DNA of 22,248 bases, from positions 1 through 22,248 of the forward strand of contig JAYMTA010001036.1 in the NCBI GenBank assembly GCA_036897625.1, in the 5' to 3' direction. Position 1 is the stretch's first letter. Every line of letters starts with the position of its first letter. A program made the translations under genes and the position numbers. Source of the stretch: Pelargonium cotyledonis (lineage: Eukaryota; Streptophyta; Magnoliopsida; Geraniales; Geraniaceae). The notes under the pieces were generated by a model that was not told where the DNA came from, searched no databases, and was given only the letters and a program-made list of their open reading frames with translations. Shown one piece after another: positions 20,376-22,248 of the stretch.

Positions 20376-20956
20376 GACCCAAATACTTGGAAACATTGTG
20401 GAACAAATGAGAACGTACGTCGAAGCTATATATATATATAATGTTGAATAATGACGAGCAAAGCATGATTTTGGACTTATTATTTTAGCATCATAACTAA
20501 TAATTAATATATTTTTAATAACTCATATTATAAACTATAAATAAAACGTTATAAATTTAAAATTTTAGTGAGAAACTCTTTAAACCTGGCATAAAAGACG
20601 ACGTTTAGTTGAAACATAAGTCACATGATTTACATACTTAATAACAAAACAAAAACATAAACTACCAACTTGCTAAGCAATATTCAAAATATATATCACC
20701 CACAATATCGGTGACATTGATTTTATCCTCCCCTCAATCTTCTTCTATGATGTGCATTATAGCCCACCACTAAACAATGCCAATAAAAGAGACAAAACTA
20801 AACTTTCAATCCGATAATACAAATTAAACTTCCAACAATAGTAGACATACCGTAACTTCCACCAAAAGATTGAAAACAGATTACATAATAAGTAAAACAC
20901 GATTCAATAGAAAAATTATCAGGAAGACCCAAATACTTGAAAACATTGTGGATCAA
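20376..20956. repeat. Direct repeat pair about 550 bp apart
   Basis: GACCCAAATACTTGGAAACA-TTGTGGAACAA at 20376-20406 recurs at 20926-20956 with two mismatches over 31 bp. The intervening DNA is AT-rich and has no ORF. The pair could be remnants of a duplicated segment or the outer parts of two copies of one element. It is too short for LTRs. Confidence 0.6.
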
Positions 20957-20992
20957 CTAATTAATGTTAATCACAACACTAACGTTAATTAG
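20957..20992. repeat. Inverted repeat (hairpin), 13-bp arms
   Basis: CTAATTAATGTTA (20957-20969) pairs with TAACGTTAATTAG (20980-20992), one mismatch that would be G-U in RNA, with a 10-base loop. It immediately follows the second copy of the 31-bp direct repeat. Confidence 0.6.
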
Positions 20993-21360
20993 TTAAACTT
21001 AGCCTTGACGTCAATAACTGGAAATGATGTGCAATTACAATGTTTTGCGAAGCCTGCTAGGGCTGTTTATTAGTAGGTGACACTTGTAATCATCAGAGTT
21101 GATTACCAATTAGTAGCTAGCTAAAAGAACCTTCAATACTGTATTAGAATTGACATATCAAATTAATTAGTTGTAATCATTAACAAATAGCAATTAGCTC
21201 GGTTGTACCAAATTAATGAATTTCAGTTTAAGACACAGATGTTGATGGTTACCTTATATATATATGAAACGCTATATAAATAAATAAATAAAAAGTTTGG
21301 GGTTGGAAATCAAAATCAAAATAAAAGTAGGGGAATTTGAGATGTGTACTTGGAAAGGTA
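20993..21360. other. Intergenic AT-rich DNA, nothing recognised
   Basis: Includes a TATA microsatellite (about 21255-21264) and (taaa)n near 21278-21292. No gene. Confidence 0.45.
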
Positions 21361-21373
21361 TAGGCGACAAGAG

Positions 21374-21403
21374 TGGGCCCAAAGAGTTTAATGAGATGGG
21401 CCC
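21374..21403. promoter_or_regulatory. Paired TGGGCCC (site II-like) elements
   Basis: TGGGCCC occurs at 21374-21380 and again at 21397-21403. TGGGCC/T site II motifs, often paired, bind TCP factors in promoters of plant housekeeping and ribosomal genes. The 23-bp spacing in a somewhat GC-richer patch hints at a promoter, but no gene start is recognised on either side. The word is palindromic, so direction is undetermined. Confidence 0.35.
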
Positions 21404-21617
21404 AGAAATGTCATTGAATTGGGTGGGCACAACTAAGGTTTGGGTTTGGGTTGGGGCAGAGATATCGGTACAGCTCATCAGCTCTGCGGTTTATGGTCGT
21501 CCATTCGTCAACGCGTAGGTTTGCAACAAACACATGTGACTTTGAATTTTTGATTTTGACTTCTCAACCAATGAGACTGCTTTTGTTGACATGCCTATCT
21601 CCAACTCGTGTCGTGTG

Positions 21618-22248
21618 TTTTTTTTTTTTTTCCCCCGAGAAAAGCAATTTCTATTAATACTCAAAAATTAAATACATTAAATATTTTAACATATTCGACT
21701 AAATCAGACATGGACGTACAAGCCAAAGCAAACCCTAATCCATACATCGCTGATTTTTAACCCTGTAGAGACACTAATAGTCTCTAGAATTGCCAAAGGC
21801 ACCAAACAGAACAACAAACAACCAGACATCAAAAACTAAATCCAAATTAGCAAATCCAATATTGATGTTTTGAGTCCTAACACGAGACCCAGAAAGGCTA
21901 ATTCAGAACTAACTCTCCTCACCCCTACATTAAATCCAACTAGTAAAGCAAAAACTAAGTCAAACCAAACAAATAAAACTAGACCTAAACTAGAACGAAC
22001 TAATAAAGCAGAAATCGAGCAAAAGCGAACTAATATAAAGAAACCTAATCATTGTAACCTCATAAACTGGTCTTGGATACGCACATCATCCGCCATGATC
22101 CCACTTCGTTTCAACGCAAATGAGCTTCAAACCTGCCTCCCTCTCTGCTTGCTCCTCCTCCTGCTTCTCCCGCCACCAATACCTTCCCCTCCTTGTCTTC
22201 GACTCAATTAGCCGCCGCCGACACCTCACCCTATCCGCTCCCTCCTTC
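21618..22248 (-). mobile_element. Poly(A)-tailed non-LTR retroposon, minus strand, running off the window
   Basis: Read on the minus strand, the segment ends in TTAATAGAAATTGCTTTTCT-CGGGGG followed by 14 A (T run at 21618-21631), like a plant LINE 3' end. Its other side is G/A-rich on that strand (22100-22248), like the GC-rich leader of some non-LTR elements, and holds a short frame starting MADDVRIQDQ (ATG near 22097) that stops after 15 codons. The body lacks a long ORF, so it would be a deletion derivative. No duplicate of the flanking CGTGTCGTGTG is seen before the window ends. Confidence 0.5.

Noticed and set aside
20376-20956. Solo or paired LTRs of a retrotransposon
   Set aside because: The repeats are only 31 bp, lack TG...CA ends, and no primer-binding site or polypurine tract is visible.
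21870-22211. Plus-strand 113-codon ORF
   Set aside because: It reads the strand opposite to the putative minus-strand retroposon and is a lysine/threonine/asparagine-biased chance frame with no family resemblance.

Overview
This is nuclear DNA of a flowering plant, most likely a eudicot. The evidence is spliced genes with GT-AG introns, a plastid-targeted protein with a double Cpn10 fold, an auxin response factor of the ARF7/ARF19 clade, and remnants of typical plant transposons (CACTA, Stowaway-type MITE, SINE, LINE-like retroposons). Both proteins resemble their Arabidopsis counterparts closely along their length. The species cannot be fixed from the sequence; an asterid is a guess.

Layout. 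1-1330: transposon-rich flank with a CACTA terminus (from 111) and a 589-bp non-LTR retroposon (542-1130) framed by a perfect 10-bp target duplication. 1330-3600: CPN20 on the plus strand, with a spliced 5' leader and five coding exons encoding 254 residues; one intron consists mostly of a Stowaway-type MITE. 3410-4254: tail-to-tail intergenic space. 4255-12188: ARF19/ARF7-like gene on the minus strand, 13 coding exons, 1125 residues, with an intact B3 DNA-binding domain, ARF domain, long glutamine-rich middle region and C-terminal PB1 domain. Its leader runs to about 12660 and carries a 37-codon upstream ORF. 12700-22248: about 9.5 kb of AT-rich DNA with no gene I can recognise. It holds a three-copy repeat close to the ARF promoter, a SINE relic, a 152-bp tandem duplication, a palindromic repeat array, a direct repeat pair 550 bp apart, a pair of TGGGCCC elements, and the poly(A)-tailed end of a minus-strand retroposon that runs off the window.

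The two genes are not known to share a pathway. CPN20 is a co-chaperonin for chloroplast protein folding; the ARF is an auxin-responsive transcription activator in the nucleus. They are convergent neighbours only. I found no new multi-gene system. The observations most worth checking are the ARF leader (a uORF that overlaps an alternative in-frame start), the poor splice donor before the exon coding for PB1, and the MITE that makes up most of a CPN20 intron.
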